Source of the DNA: Sphingomonas sp. IC081
GTDB lineage: Bacteria; Pseudomonadota; Alphaproteobacteria; Sphingomonadales; Sphingomonadaceae
Length of the DNA stretch: 64,000 nt
Reading direction: 5' to 3'
NCBI RefSeq assembly: GCF_006874585.1
Contig: NZ_CP029761.1
Coordinates: forward strand, 1,251,001-1,315,000
The stretch's first letter is position 1, and each line of letters opens with the position of its first letter. Of this stretch, positions 20,696 through 29,532 are shown piece by piece. The translations under genes and the position numbers were made by a program. The notes below the pieces were generated by a model. That model did not search any database. It was not told the DNA's origin and saw only the letters and a program-made list of their open reading frames with translations.

Positions 20696-21346
20696 ATGAA
20701 GTTCTTCGTCGACACCGCCGACACTGCCGAAATCGCCGAGCTGGCCGCTACCGGCCTGCTTGACGGCGTTACCACCAACCCGTCGCTGATTGCCAAGTCC
20801 GGCCGTGACTTCATCGAAGTCACCAAGGAAATCTGCGGCCTTACCGATGGTCCGGTCAGCGCCGAAGTCGTCGCGCTCGACCATGCCGGCATGATGCGCG
20901 AGGCCGAAATCCTGCGCAAGATCGCCGACAACGTCTGCATCAAGGTGCCGCTCACCTTCGACGGCCTCAAGACCTGCAAGGCGCTGACCAGCGACGGCAC
21001 CATGGTCAACGTCACCCTGTGCTTCTCGGCCAACCAGGCGCTGCTTGCCGCCAAGGCGGGCGCCTCGTTCATCTCGCCTTTCGTTGGCCGTCATGACGAC
21101 AACGGCTTCGACGGCATGGACCTGATCCGCGACATCCGCCTGATCTACGACAACTACGCCTTCGAGACCGAGATCCTCGCCGCCTCGATCCGCCACCCGG
21201 TTCACGTCCTCGAATGCGCCCGCATCGGCGCCGACGTCGCGACGATGCCGCCGGCGGTCATCAAGAACCTGGTCAAGCATGTCCTCACCGACAAGGGCAT
21301 CGAAGGCTTCATGGCCGACTGGGCCAAGACCGGCCAGAGCCTCTGA
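20696..21346 (+). CDS. tal: Transaldolase, short (FSA-like) type
   Basis: This is a 216-residue single-domain TIM barrel of the TalC/FSA subfamily. The N-terminus [24 protein letters not shown] and the Schiff-base lysine in CIKVPLT (K83) are diagnostic. It moves dihydroxyacetone units between sugar phosphates in the pentose phosphate pathway; transaldolase and fructose-6-phosphate aldolase activities cannot be separated from motifs alone. AGGAAC lies 5-10 nt upstream of ATG 20696. A strong hairpin follows the stop. Confidence 0.93.
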   Translation: MKFFVDTADTAEIAELAATGLLDGVTTNPSLIAKSGRDFIEVTKEICGLTDGPVSAEVVALDHAGMMREAEILRKIADNVCIKVPLTFDGLKTCKALTSDGTMVNVTLCFSANQALLAAKAGASFISPFVGRHDDNGFDGMDLIRDIRLIYDNYAFETEILAASIRHPVHVLECARIGADVATMPPAVIKNLVKHVLTDKGIEGFMADWAKTGQSL

Positions 21347-21352
21347 CAGGCT

Positions 21353-21386
21353 GCACGGGAAATGCCCATTCGGGCATTTCCCGTGC
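21353..21386 (+). terminator. Perfect 15-bp hairpin after transaldolase
   Basis: Arms 21353-21367 and 21372-21386 are perfectly complementary around the loop ATTC, 7 nt after the tal stop. There is no T-tract. Its 3' arm shares two bases with a larger palindrome that starts at 21385. Confidence 0.7.
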
Positions 21387-21466
21387 GGCACCGGCCCACT
21401 CCCCCACCCGACCTCCCACGAGCATATCCTGACGGGAAGTCGGATGGGGGAGTGGGCCGGTGCCGC
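21385..21466. repeat. Large palindromic intergenic element (28-bp arms, one mismatch)
   Basis: Arms 21385-21406 and 21445-21466 are perfect complements over 22 bp. After one mismatch five further pairs continue inward (21408-21412 with 21439-21443), leaving a 26-nt loop. The left arm starts GCGGCACCGGCCCACTCCCC. Its size and symmetry suggest a REP/MITE-type repeat and not a simple terminator. It separates tal from cobT. Confidence 0.75.
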
Positions 21467-21536
21467 AAGATCCGCGTGTCGCGGATTTCCATTCCAGCGT
21501 CTTGCGCCTGCGCGGCGATGTCGTCATTGAGCGGTG

Positions 21537-23351
21537 ATGTCCGAAGAAACACCTGTCGACCGCTTCAAGCTCGCGCTGACCGGCGCTTCGCGCGCCATCG
21601 CCAACGATGCCGAAGTCGAGGTCAACTGGACCGCCGATGCCCCCAGCGCGACCGGGGGCACCTTCCGCATCCCGATGCCGGGCCGCTCCGTACCACGCGC
21701 CGCCGCGATGCAGGCGCGTGGCTATGCCGACAGTTTTGCGCTCAGGCTGCGCCACCACAACGAGGCGCTGCACCGCCGTCACGCCCCGTCCGAACCTTCC
21801 GCGCGCGCCTGCTACGACGCGGTGGAGATGGTCCGCTACGAAGCGCTGGGCGCCAATGCCTATGCCGGTATGCGCGACAATCTTGACGCCTCGCTGGAAG
21901 CGCGCATCGCCAGCGACCCGATCGCGCGCGCCGATGCGCCGGACAAGGTTCCGGTGCCGACGGCGCTGGCACTGCTTTTGCGCGAGCGCCTGACCGGCCA
22001 GCCCGTGCCCGACGTGGCGCAGGACGGCGTGCAGATGGTGCGCCGCTGGATCGAATCGAAGGCGGGCGACGACTTTGACGCGCTCGCCGGATTGCTGGAG
22101 GACCAGAAGGCCTTCCAGAAGCTCTCGCTCGACATGCTCGCGCATCTTGAGATGACGCAGGCCGATGAAGTCGACCTGCCGCCCGAGGACGCCGACGAGA
22201 TGGACGGCGACGAGCAGACCGAGGAAGACGAGACCGGCGATGAAAGCGGGCGCGAGGAGCAACCTGCCGAAGCCGCCGCCGAACCCTCCCGGGGCGAGGA
22301 CCAGGGGGAGGCCGAGGCCGAGGGCGAAAATCCGGCGGACATGGACGAGGGCCAGGAAGGCGACGAGGGCGATGAGGGCATGCTGCCGGTCCGCCCGAAC
22401 CGCCCCTGGACCGACATTCCGGAAAGCTTCGACTATCAGGTCTTCACCGAGGCCTATGACGAAGTGGTCGGCGCCGCGGACCTCTGCGACGAAGAGGAAC
22501 TGACCCGCCTGCGCGCCTATCTCGACGCGCAGCTCAAGGGCCTTCAGGGCGTCGTCACGCGGCTGGCCAATCGCCTACAGCGGCGCCTCATGGCGCAGCA
22601 GAACCGCTCGTGGGACTTCGATCAGGAAGAGGGCATGCTCGATGCCGCGCGGCTGGCCCGTGTGGTCGTCTCGCCCGGCCAGTCGCTGTCCTACAAGATC
22701 GAGCGCGATGTCGAGTTCAAGGACACGGTCGTCACGCTGCTGCTCGACAATTCGGGGTCCATGCGCGGGCGGCCGATCTCGATAGCGGCGATCAGTGCGG
22801 ACGTGCTGGCGCGCACGCTGGAACGCTGCGGCGTGAAGGTGGAAATCCTCGGCTTCACCACCCGCGCGTGGAAGGGCGGGCAGAGCCGCGAGGCATGGCT
22901 CGCCAGCGGCCGTCCCGCCCATCCGGGCCGCCTCAACGACTTGCGCCACATCGTCTACAAGAAGGCCGACGAGCCCTGGCGCCGCGCGCGCAAGAACCTC
23001 GGCCTGATGATGCGCGAAGGGCTGCTGAAAGAGAACATCGACGGCGAGGCGCTGCTCTGGGCGCACAACCGGATGCTCGCCCGCCAGGAAGATCGCCGCA
23101 TCCTGATGGTGATCTCGGACGGTGCGCCGGTGGATGATTCGACCCTCTCGGTGAACTCGGCGGGTTATCTCGAGGCGCACCTGCGCCGGGTGATCGAATG
23201 GATCGAGGCCAAGAGCCCGGTCCAGCTTGTTGCCATCGGCATCGGGCATGACGTTACGCGCTATTACCGGCGCGCCGTCACCATCATGGATGCCGAGCAG
23301 CTTGGCGGCACGATGATCGAGCAGCTTGCAGGTCTGTTCGAGGAAGAGTGA
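21537..23351 (+). CDS. cobT: CobT-like cobaltochelatase subunit (VWA protein)
   Basis: This is a 604-residue protein with an N-terminal CobT domain, a very acidic low-complexity linker at about residues 205-290, and a C-terminal von Willebrand factor A domain with the MIDAS motif DNSGS at 404-408. It matches CobT of the aerobic CobNST chelatase, which with the AAA+ protein CobS inserts cobalt into hydrogenobyrinate diamide. Neither cobS, cobN nor any other cobalamin gene is present around it, so its partner and actual substrate are open. ATG 21537 directly follows a GTG at 21534. Confidence 0.9.
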   Translation: MSEETPVDRFKLALTGASRAIANDAEVEVNWTADAPSATGGTFRIPMPGRSVPRAAAMQARGYADSFALRLRHHNEALHRRHAPSEPSARACYDAVEMVRYEALGANAYAGMRDNLDASLEARIASDPIARADAPDKVPVPTALALLLRERLTGQPVPDVAQDGVQMVRRWIESKAGDDFDALAGLLEDQKAFQKLSLDMLAHLEMTQADEVDLPPEDADEMDGDEQTEEDETGDESGREEQPAEAAAEPSRGEDQGEAEAEGENPADMDEGQEGDEGDEGMLPVRPNRPWTDIPESFDYQVFTEAYDEVVGAADLCDEEELTRLRAYLDAQLKGLQGVVTRLANRLQRRLMAQQNRSWDFDQEEGMLDAARLARVVVSPGQSLSYKIERDVEFKDTVVTLLLDNSGSMRGRPISIAAISADVLARTLERCGVKVEILGFTTRAWKGGQSREAWLASGRPAHPGRLNDLRHIVYKKADEPWRRARKNLGLMMREGLLKENIDGEALLWAHNRMLARQEDRRILMVISDGAPVDDSTLSVNSAGYLEAHLRRVIEWIEAKSPVQLVAIGIGHDVTRYYRRAVTIMDAEQLGGTMIEQLAGLFEEE

Positions 23352-23437
23352 TTTTTCTACCGGGCGGTATTGAATATGTGCCGCCCGGTCCCAAGTTCGG
23401 CGGCGGATTGCAAACTGCCGCCAACGAAGGGAAATTC

Positions 23438-24100
23438 ATGAACGTCACCGACGCCGTCCTCAGCCGCCGCTCTATCCGCGCCTTCAGCGACGAGCCGGTG
23501 AGCCTCGACGTGCTGCACCGCGTGCTCGACAAGGCGCGCATGGCGCCTTCCGGTTGCAACTTCCAGCCCTGGGAAGCGACCGTGCTGACCGGTGAGCCGC
23601 TGAAGGCGCTGCAGGACAAGATGCTGGCCAGCCAGCCGCAGGATCCTGAGGAATACAGCTGGTCCGCGCCGATGCAGTCGCCCCGCCACGCCGCGCGGCT
23701 GCAGGAACTGGGCGGTCTCATGTATGGCGCCATGGGCATCGCGCGGGACGACGCCGCAGGGCGCCAGGCCTTCATGAACCAGAACGTCACCTCGTTCGGC
23801 GCGCCGGTGCTGCTGGTCTGCTATTTCGAGCGTTTCATGGGTTCGCCGCAGTGGTCGGACGTGGGCATGTGGCTGCAGACGATCATGCTGCTGCTGCGCG
23901 AGGAGGGCCTCGATTCCTGCCCGCAGGAATGGATGGGCCTCTATGCCCGGCTCATCAAGGACCACATCGGCGTGTCGGACGAGACGCACCTGCTGTTCTG
24001 CGGGCTCTCCATCGGCAAGCGGCTGGATACGGCCGTGAACACCTTCGATCGCCCGCGCGTCGCACTGGACGATCAGGTGAAGTTCCTCGGTTTCGAATGA
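23438..24100 (+). CDS. Nitroreductase family FMN oxidoreductase
   Basis: The 220-residue protein begins MNVTDAVLSRRSIRAFSDEP, the FMN-binding start of the nitroreductase family, followed by MAPSGCNFQPW and the C-terminal LLFCGLSIGK. Family members reduce nitro compounds, quinones or enones with NAD(P)H. ATG 23438 has GAAGGGAAA as ribosome-binding site. It follows cobT by about 90 nt and precedes cysS on the same strand, with no obvious functional link. Confidence 0.88.
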   Translation: MNVTDAVLSRRSIRAFSDEPVSLDVLHRVLDKARMAPSGCNFQPWEATVLTGEPLKALQDKMLASQPQDPEEYSWSAPMQSPRHAARLQELGGLMYGAMGIARDDAAGRQAFMNQNVTSFGAPVLLVCYFERFMGSPQWSDVGMWLQTIMLLLREEGLDSCPQEWMGLYARLIKDHIGVSDETHLLFCGLSIGKRLDTAVNTFDRPRVALDDQVKFLGFE

Positions 24101-24156
24101 CCGGAATGCCGGGCGTGGCTTGACTGCGCCCGGCACCTGCCTAATTGCCCTGCGTC

Positions 24157-25620
24157 ATGACCGAGACGCAAAGCCTGACGCTGTTCAACAGCCTGACCCG
24201 CCAGCTGGAGCCGTTCCAGCCCGTCCACGCCGGCGAGGCGCGCGTCTATACCTGCGGGCCGACGGTCTACAATTACCCCCACATCGGCAACATGCGAGCC
24301 TATGTCTTTGCGGACATCCTCGGCCGGACGCTCAGCCATGCGGGGTACAAGCTTACCCACGTCATCAACATCACCGACGTCGGCCACCTGACCGACGATG
24401 CCGATGCGGGTGAGGACAAGATGGAGAAGATGGCAAGGGCGCAAGCCCAGTCCATCTGGGACATCGCCGAGCACTACACGCAGGCCTATTGGGCCGACAT
24501 CAAGGCGCTCAATATCCGGCAGCCGGCCAAGTGGTCGATCGCGACGGACTACGTTCCGCAGATGATCGCATTTGCCGAGAAGATCGCACCAAGGCACTGC
24601 TACGAACTGGAAAGCGGCCTCTACTTCGACGTTTCCACCGTTGCCGACTACGGCCGCCTTGCGCGTGCCGTCACCGATGAGGGGGAGGGGCGCATCGAGG
24701 CCGTAGAGGGCAAGCGCAACGCCGCCGACTTCGCGATCTGGCGCAAGACGCCGGAGGGCGAGAAGCGCCAGATGGAATGGGATTCCCCCTGGGGCCGGGG
24801 CGCTCCCGGCTGGCATCTCGAATGCTCGGTGATGTCGGGCGATCTGCTCGGCTTCCCGTTCGACATCCACACCGGCGGCATCGACCACCGCGAGATCCAC
24901 CACCCCAACGAGATCGCCCAGAACCAGGCGTTCTGCTGCCAGCCCGAAGATGCCTGCGGCCTCGACGTGCCCGCAAATTCGGGTGCCAAGGTGTGGATGC
25001 ACAACAATTTCCTCGTCGAGCGTTCCGGCAAGATGAGCAAGTCCTCGGGCGAGTTCCTGCGCCTGCAACTGCTGATCGACAAGGGCTACCACCCGCTTGG
25101 CTACCGCATGATGTGCCTGCAGGCGCATTACCGGTCGGAGCTGGAGTTCTCGTGGGAGGGCCTCGCCGCCGCGCTCGTGCGCCTGAAGCGCATGATTATC
25201 GTGGTGGAGCGGCTGGGCGATGTGGAAGCCGGCGATCCCGGCCACCCCAAGCTCGCGCCGATGCTCGAAACGTTCGAGAAGGCCATTCGTGACGATCTCA
25301 ACACCGCGGTCGCGCTGACGGCGCTCGAGGATGTGCTGGCCGCCAAGAAGGTCGATGCGGGTGCCAAGCGGGCCGTCGTCGAGCGAATGGATGCCGTGCT
25401 CGGGCTTGATCTGTTCGGCACCGGCCGCGCCGATCTGCGCCTTCGTCCCAAGGCGGCCGAAATCACCGAGGCCGAGATCGAGGACGTGCTGGCCCGCCGC
25501 AAGGCCGCGCGTGCGGAGAAGGACTTCGCCAGCTCCGACGCGCTGCGCGATGAACTTGCGGCCAAGGGCGTTGAGGCGATGGACGGCGACCCGCTCGGCT
25601 GGGAATGGAAGCTCGCCTAG
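24157..25620 (+). CDS. cysS: Cysteinyl-tRNA synthetase
   Basis: This class I synthetase of 487 residues has HIGN at 42-45, zinc ligand C33 in YTCGPT plus the downstream ECS and HHPNE elements, and KMSKS at 292-296. It charges tRNA-Cys in the cytoplasm. ATG 24157 is chosen over a TTG four codons upstream. Its TAG stop lies in the palindrome CTAG, which also supplies the TAG stop of the convergent SIMPL gene. Confidence 0.97.
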   Translation: MTETQSLTLFNSLTRQLEPFQPVHAGEARVYTCGPTVYNYPHIGNMRAYVFADILGRTLSHAGYKLTHVINITDVGHLTDDADAGEDKMEKMARAQAQSIWDIAEHYTQAYWADIKALNIRQPAKWSIATDYVPQMIAFAEKIAPRHCYELESGLYFDVSTVADYGRLARAVTDEGEGRIEAVEGKRNAADFAIWRKTPEGEKRQMEWDSPWGRGAPGWHLECSVMSGDLLGFPFDIHTGGIDHREIHHPNEIAQNQAFCCQPEDACGLDVPANSGAKVWMHNNFLVERSGKMSKSSGEFLRLQLLIDKGYHPLGYRMMCLQAHYRSELEFSWEGLAAALVRLKRMIIVVERLGDVEAGDPGHPKLAPMLETFEKAIRDDLNTAVALTALEDVLAAKKVDAGAKRAVVERMDAVLGLDLFGTGRADLRLRPKAAEITEAEIEDVLARRKAARAEKDFASSDALRDELAAKGVEAMDGDPLGWEWKLA

Positions 25621-26333
25621 CCGAGCGGCACGACTTTCAGCTTGTAGGGCAAGAAGAGCAGCACTTCGGAAAGGCCGGCGCGCGTCCACTCGACCGGGCA
25701 TTGCAGACCTTCGATTTCCACGCCGTAGCCATTGCCGAGCCGGCTCGCCATGCCCCTGGCATCGGCGGCGATGGCATCGGCGATCTGGCCGCGATACTGG
25801 TCCGGAGCGACGATCGAGAGGGTCAGGTCGCCGCTCTCGCTCATCAGCGCGCGGCCGACGGGCTTTACCGATTTCACGAAACGCGTGATCGCGGCCTGTG
25901 CGCTCTGGGCATCGATCGTGCCGGTCAGCGGTACTTTCGCGAGAAAGCTGGTGCGTTGGCTGTCGGGCCGGGAATCGTTGCGCAGTGTCAGGTCGCGGTA
26001 GTTCTGCGGGGTGAGCGGCTGGAGCGTACGCTCGCCATAGGCCAGTTGCACGCCGGCGCCCGGCGCGGCGGCGATGGCGCTGCGGATCATGTCGTAGATT
26101 TCGCTCTCGCGCTGGGCCTTGTCGCGGCTGTCGCCCGATACGGTGACTTCGACGATGGCAAAGTCGGCCTTTCGGCGTAGTCCCACGGCGGGCATCGTCG
26201 CGGAATAGTCATCGGCATCGCGGCGCGAGGCGGTGACCACGACTTCCTGCGAGCCTTCGTCCTGCGCCATTGCGCCGAACGGGACCAGCGAGCCCAGAAA
26301 TGCAACCGCATATGCCCATTGCCGTCTTGCCAT
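25617..26333 (-). CDS. Periplasmic SIMPL-domain (DUF541) protein
   Basis: From ATG 26333 the protein has a signal peptide (MARRQWAYAVAFLGSLVPFG, then AMA|QD) and a SIMPL/DUF541 domain; mature size is about 210 residues. Family members are secreted or periplasmic proteins of unclear function, some linked to oxidative stress. A ribosome-binding site AGGGGAAG precedes the chosen start, whereas the upstream in-frame codon at 26357 would spoil the signal sequence. It is convergent with cysS with overlapping stop codons. Confidence 0.82.
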   Translation of the reverse strand: MARRQWAYAVAFLGSLVPFGAMAQDEGSQEVVVTASRRDADDYSATMPAVGLRRKADFAIVEVTVSGDSRDKAQRESEIYDMIRSAIAAAPGAGVQLAYGERTLQPLTPQNYRDLTLRNDSRPDSQRTSFLAKVPLTGTIDAQSAQAAITRFVKSVKPVGRALMSESGDLTLSIVAPDQYRGQIADAIAADARGMASRLGNGYGVEIEGLQCPVEWTRAGLSEVLLFLPYKLKVVPLG

Positions 26334-26394
26334 GTCGGCTTCCCCTGCCAATTTCACTCTTCTTCAAGTTGTTATGTCTGTCCGGAGCCTGTCA

Positions 26395-27333
26395 ATGACC
26401 ATCGTCCTCATCTCCGCGCAGTTCCGCCCCGGTCTTGAGGGGCGCTTGCCGGAGGGGATCGAGGCGCGCTGGTACAGCGATGGCGGTGAACTTCTTGCCA
26501 TGGTGGAACAGGCGGATGCGGTCTGGCTGCACCTGATCGACGGCACGACCGCGCGCGAGGCGGTCACGCGGGGAACACGGCTCAAGTGGTGCAACGTGCT
26601 GTCCTCGGGTGTCGACTGGCTGCCGCTCGACCTGCTGCGCGAACGGGGCATCACGCTGACCAACGGCGGGGGCATCCATGCGCAGTCGGTTGCCGAGTTC
26701 ACCGTCATGGGTATGCTGACGATGGCCAAGGGCTGGCGCGAGGTCGTGCGCGCGCAGGACCGTCACGAATGGCTGGCCGAGCCTCCGGGCAAGCGCGAAC
26801 TGCTCGATTCGCAGGTACTGGTGATCGGTGCCGGTGAAATCGGCAGCCGCATCGCGGAAATCCTGCGAGCCTTCGGCGCTCAAGTGACCGGCGTTCGCCG
26901 TCGTCCGGGCCCGGGGGAACTGGGTGCGGAGGAGTGGCGCGGCGTGCTGGGGCAGTTCGACTGGGTGATCCTGATCGTGCCTTCGACGCCGGACACATAC
27001 CGCATGTTCGGTTCGGCGGAGCTGGCGGCGATGAAGCCAGGGGCGGCACTGGTCAATTTCGCGCGCGGCACCGTGGTCGATCAGGAGGCGCTGCTGGCAT
27101 CGATCGATTCGGGGCATCTGGGCGGCGCGTTCCTCGATGTCACCGATCCCGAGCCGCTTCCCGCCGATCACCCGCTATGGTCGCGGGAGAATGTCCATAT
27201 CTCGATGCACCTTTCGGGGCGGGCGCAGGATCTGCTCTTTACGCGCGGCGAGACGCGCTTTCTTGCCAATGCCGAGCGGTTCGTTGCGGGTGAACCGCTT
27301 GGCCATGTCGTCGATCCGGGGCAGGGGTATTGA
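26395..27333 (+). CDS. D-2-hydroxyacid dehydrogenase (NAD(P)-dependent)
   Basis: This 312-residue enzyme has the Rossmann motif VIGAGEIGSRIAEIL near residues 143-157 and the catalytic triad R224 (NFARGTVV), E253 (DPEPLP) and H272. It oxidises or reduces a 2-hydroxy/2-keto acid pair; the substrate cannot be read from the sequence. ATG 26395 has GGAG 7 nt upstream; an ATG at 26374 is possible. The stop TGA directly abuts the palindromic repeat at 27333-27373. Confidence 0.9.
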   Translation: MTIVLISAQFRPGLEGRLPEGIEARWYSDGGELLAMVEQADAVWLHLIDGTTAREAVTRGTRLKWCNVLSSGVDWLPLDLLRERGITLTNGGGIHAQSVAEFTVMGMLTMAKGWREVVRAQDRHEWLAEPPGKRELLDSQVLVIGAGEIGSRIAEILRAFGAQVTGVRRRPGPGELGAEEWRGVLGQFDWVILIVPSTPDTYRMFGSAELAAMKPGAALVNFARGTVVDQEALLASIDSGHLGGAFLDVTDPEPLPADHPLWSRENVHISMHLSGRAQDLLFTRGETRFLANAERFVAGEPLGHVVDPGQGY

Positions 27334-27373
27334 TACCAACCTGCGTTGAGTTCGACTCCTCGCAGGTTGGTAT
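27333..27373 (+). repeat. Stop-adjacent inverted repeat, family member 2
   Basis: A perfect 13-bp inverted repeat (27333-27345 and 27361-27373) has a loop that can add GAGT/ACTC pairs. It begins within the stop codon of the dehydrogenase. Its left arm plus loop start (TACCAACCTGCGTTG) is identical to the element after the entericidin-like gene at 4057, in the same orientation relative to the gene. Confidence 0.75.
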
Positions 27374-27387
27374 GAGGCGGTGGCGGC

Positions 27388-27819
27388 TCAGCAGTCGTCG
27401 AGCAGCAGCAGTTCCACTTCCACCGTCATGCGCGCGGGCGGGCCTGCCGCATGGTCGACCGCGGCGATGGCGGCATCTGCGACGATTCGCCCCGGCACGG
27501 TGAATTCGTGATCGGGCAGGGCGGCGATCAGTGCCTCGCCCTCGACGATGGCATCCACGCCCTCGAATGCCAGCGCGATGGTGTGGCGCGAGCCGGAGAA
27601 GGTGGCGCTGCTCCACGGCCGTTCGGCGTGATGGATGAATTCCACTTGCTTGCCTGCCAGCAGCAGCACTTCCGAAAGCAGGAGCAGCCAGGGGCCGCGC
27701 GGCCTGCCCGCGCCATCGCCCAGCGCGCTGCGGGCGGTTTCGAGCATGGAGCGGAACTCGCCGGTGTTGCGGGCGTGGTTGCGACCGGCTTCGCGATGGG
27801 CGGCGGAATTAGTGCGCAT
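27388..27819 (-). CDS. Hypothetical protein, overlaps HTH-like gene upstream
   Basis: This 143-residue soluble protein contains MLETARSALGDGAGRPRGPW, a long helix LLLLSEVLLLAGKQVEF, and an acidic Leu-rich end (ELLLLDDC). I do not recognise a family. ATG 27819 lies inside the end of the upstream small gene (11-nt overlap, 27809-27819), which indicates a two-gene operon. The pair faces an S24 repressor-like gene. Confidence 0.6.
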   Translation of the reverse strand: MRTNSAAHREAGRNHARNTGEFRSMLETARSALGDGAGRPRGPWLLLLSEVLLLAGKQVEFIHHAERPWSSATFSGSRHTIALAFEGVDAIVEGEALIAALPDHEFTVPGRIVADAAIAAVDHAAGPPARMTVEVELLLLDDC

Positions 27820-27997
27820 GGAGGCTCTCCAGATAATTGTTCATGAAATGTTCGACGCGTTTCACGGTGCCGGCGCGGGGATTGCGGCCGTTGCGCAAGT
27901 CGGCGACGAATCGCGGGTCGTGGGTCGCCAGGCGACCGAACTTGGTCCACGGCATTTCCGTCAGGCGCAGAAAGCGCTCGATCTGGCGCAGTAGCAT
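27809..27997 (-). CDS. Small Cro-like DNA-binding-type protein
   Basis: From ATG 27997 it is 62 residues: MLLRQIERFLRLTEMPWTKF followed by GRLATHDPRFVADLRNGRNPRAGTVKRV. This pattern (helix, T-x-FGR, DPRFVxDLRNGR) is a widespread alphaproteobacterial small protein with the look of a compact helix-turn-helix. GGAG about 10 nt upstream supports this start; ATG 28051 would add 18 residues. It overlaps the downstream hypothetical gene by 11 nt and is divergent from the S24 protein, so it may be part of that circuit. Confidence 0.65.
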   Translation of the reverse strand: MLLRQIERFLRLTEMPWTKFGRLATHDPRFVADLRNGRNPRAGTVKRVEHFMNNYLESLHAH

Positions 27998-28033
27998 CGT
28001 GTGAAAGCTCCGGTTTTGGATGTTTTCGTAATG

Positions 28034-28080
28034 TTCCGGAAATCTCGGCATCCAAATCCTACTTGTCTAGGAAATTTCCT
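28034..28080. promoter_or_regulatory. Palindromic operator candidates between Cro-like and S24 repressor-like genes
   Basis: Two perfect palindromes lie in the divergent interval: TTCCGGAA at 28034-28041 and the 12-bp AGGAAATTTCCT at 28069-28080, the latter 18 bp before the S24 gene ATG. Both contain GGAA/TTCC half sites. They are good candidates for repressor binding; no binding data are available. Confidence 0.45.
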
Positions 28081-28098
28081 TCGGTTACGGATTACATT

Positions 28099-28731
28099 AT
28101 GGAAACCCCGGACCCCCGCTCCCGCCTGCTGCAACTCGCCGATGCACGAGGGGTCAGCCTTTCGTCGCTCTCCCGGATGATCGGGAAAAATGCCAGCTAT
28201 CTCCAGCAATTCATCAAGAAGGGCAGTCCTCGAAAGCTGGAGGAGCAGGACCGCAGCCTGCTGGCGCGGTTCTTTGGCGTGGATGAGGTGGAGCTGGGCA
28301 AGGGCGGGGAAAAATCCTACGATCTGACCGGATGGGTCGATGTGCCCCGGCTGGCCGTCGGCGCATCCGCCGGGCCGGGGGCCCATGCGGGGGAGGAGGA
28401 GACTTTCGGCACCTTGCGCTTCACCGCGCGGTGGCTGCGTTCGCTCGGGCTGCGGCCCGACGCGCTCTCCGCGATCAGCGTGACCGGCGATTCGATGGAG
28501 CCGACACTGCGTCATGGCGACGAGATCCTTGTCGACCGCGATTGGCAGCCGCTGCGCGATGGCATTCATGTCGTGCGTCTGGACGATGCCGTGCTGGTCA
28601 AGCGGCTGGAACCGGTCGGGGCCGGGCGGATCGCCTTGCTCAGCGACAATCCGGCCTACCGGGTGATCGAATGCGGGCTCGACGATGTGGTGGTGATCGG
28701 GCGAGTCGTCTGGAAGGGCGGGCGCATCTAG
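28099..28731 (+). CDS. XRE/S24 repressor-like protein (HTH plus LexA-type peptidase domain)
   Basis: This 210-residue protein has an N-terminal helix-turn-helix (about residues 7-60, GVSLSSLSRMIGKNASYLQQ) and a C-terminal S24 peptidase-like domain. The catalytic serine lies in GDSMEPTL (S132) and the lysine in AVLVKRL (K168), both present. The architecture is that of cI/LexA-like regulators that may self-cleave. No phage genes surround it, so it looks like a resident chromosomal regulator. ATG 28099 is preferred to TTG 28063. The interval upstream contains palindromes. Confidence 0.85.
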   Translation: METPDPRSRLLQLADARGVSLSSLSRMIGKNASYLQQFIKKGSPRKLEEQDRSLLARFFGVDEVELGKGGEKSYDLTGWVDVPRLAVGASAGPGAHAGEEETFGTLRFTARWLRSLGLRPDALSAISVTGDSMEPTLRHGDEILVDRDWQPLRDGIHVVRLDDAVLVKRLEPVGAGRIALLSDNPAYRVIECGLDDVVVIGRVVWKGGRI

Positions 28732-28772
28732 CGCAGTTGCATTCAGGGCGGCTTGCGGCCATCTCGTGCGAC

Positions 28773-29456
28773 ATGACCGAAACTGCCGACGAACGTCCGA
28801 TGCGGGTGGGGATCATTCCCGTCACGCCGCTCCAGCAGAATTGCACGCTCCTGTGGTGCACCAGGACGATGCGCGGCGCCTTTGTCGATCCCGGGGGAGA
28901 CTTGCCCAAGCTGCGTCAGGCGCTGGAGAAGACCGGGGTGACGCTGGAGAAGATTCTCGTCACCCATGGTCATCTCGACCACTGCGGCATGGCGGGCGTG
29001 TTCGCCAAGGAAATGGGCGTGCCGATCGAAGGCCCGCAGGAGGAGGACCGGTTCTGGATCGCGCAGCTTAATGACGACGGTCCGCGCTGGAACATGGAAG
29101 CGCATACTTTCGAGCCCGATCGTTGGCTCGAGAATGGCGATAAAGTGACGGTGGGCGAGCTGGAGCTCGATGTTGTCCATTGTCCCGGGCACACGCCGGG
29201 CCACGTGATCTTCCACCATGCGCCGAGCAAGTTCGCGATGGTGGGCGATGTCCTGTTCCAGGGCGGAATCGGTCGCTGGGACTTCCCGCGCGGGAACCTC
29301 GAGGATCTCGTCAACTCGATTACCACCGGGCTCTGGCCGCTCGGCGACGATGTGACGTTTGTGCCGGGGCACGGTCCGATCAGCACGTTTGGGGATGAGC
29401 GCCGGACGAATCCCTATGTCGGTGATGCGGCGCTGGAGCGCGGCCTGCCGGCGTGA
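28773..29456 (+). CDS. MBL-fold metallo-hydrolase (glyoxalase II-like)
   Basis: This is a 227-residue metallo-beta-lactamase fold enzyme with THGHLDHCG (HxHxDH at 65-70), CPGHTPGH, GDVLF and the final PGHGP histidine, so the di-metal site is complete. It belongs to the YcbL/GloB-like hydrolases that cleave thioesters such as S-lactoylglutathione; the exact substrate is unproven. ATG 28773 is used, with ATG 28800 (MRVGIIPVTPLQQN) as alternative. An intrinsic terminator follows. Confidence 0.88.
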   Translation: MTETADERPMRVGIIPVTPLQQNCTLLWCTRTMRGAFVDPGGDLPKLRQALEKTGVTLEKILVTHGHLDHCGMAGVFAKEMGVPIEGPQEEDRFWIAQLNDDGPRWNMEAHTFEPDRWLENGDKVTVGELELDVVHCPGHTPGHVIFHHAPSKFAMVGDVLFQGGIGRWDFPRGNLEDLVNSITTGLWPLGDDVTFVPGHGPISTFGDERRTNPYVGDAALERGLPA

Positions 29457-29476
29457 TCTTTGCGGTGGATTAAATG

Positions 29477-29508
29477 AAAAGGGCGCCGGTCCGACCGGCG
29501 CCCTTTTT
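29477..29508. terminator. Intrinsic terminator after the MBL hydrolase gene
   Basis: There are 14-bp arms (29477-29490 and 29494-29507) with a CCG loop and flanking A- and T-tracts. It can end both the plus-strand MBL transcript and the minus-strand MAPEG transcript. Confidence 0.92.
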
Positions 29509-29532
29509 GTTTGCCTGCCCTGCGCGGCAGGA

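Noticed and set aside
27345..27360. TTCGACTC resembling a tRNA T-loop
   Set aside because: It is the loop of a palindromic repeat; no acceptor, D or anticodon arms can be built around it.
28099..28731. S24 repressor as evidence of a prophage
   Set aside because: No integrase, structural or lysis genes nearby; neighbours are ordinary chromosomal genes.
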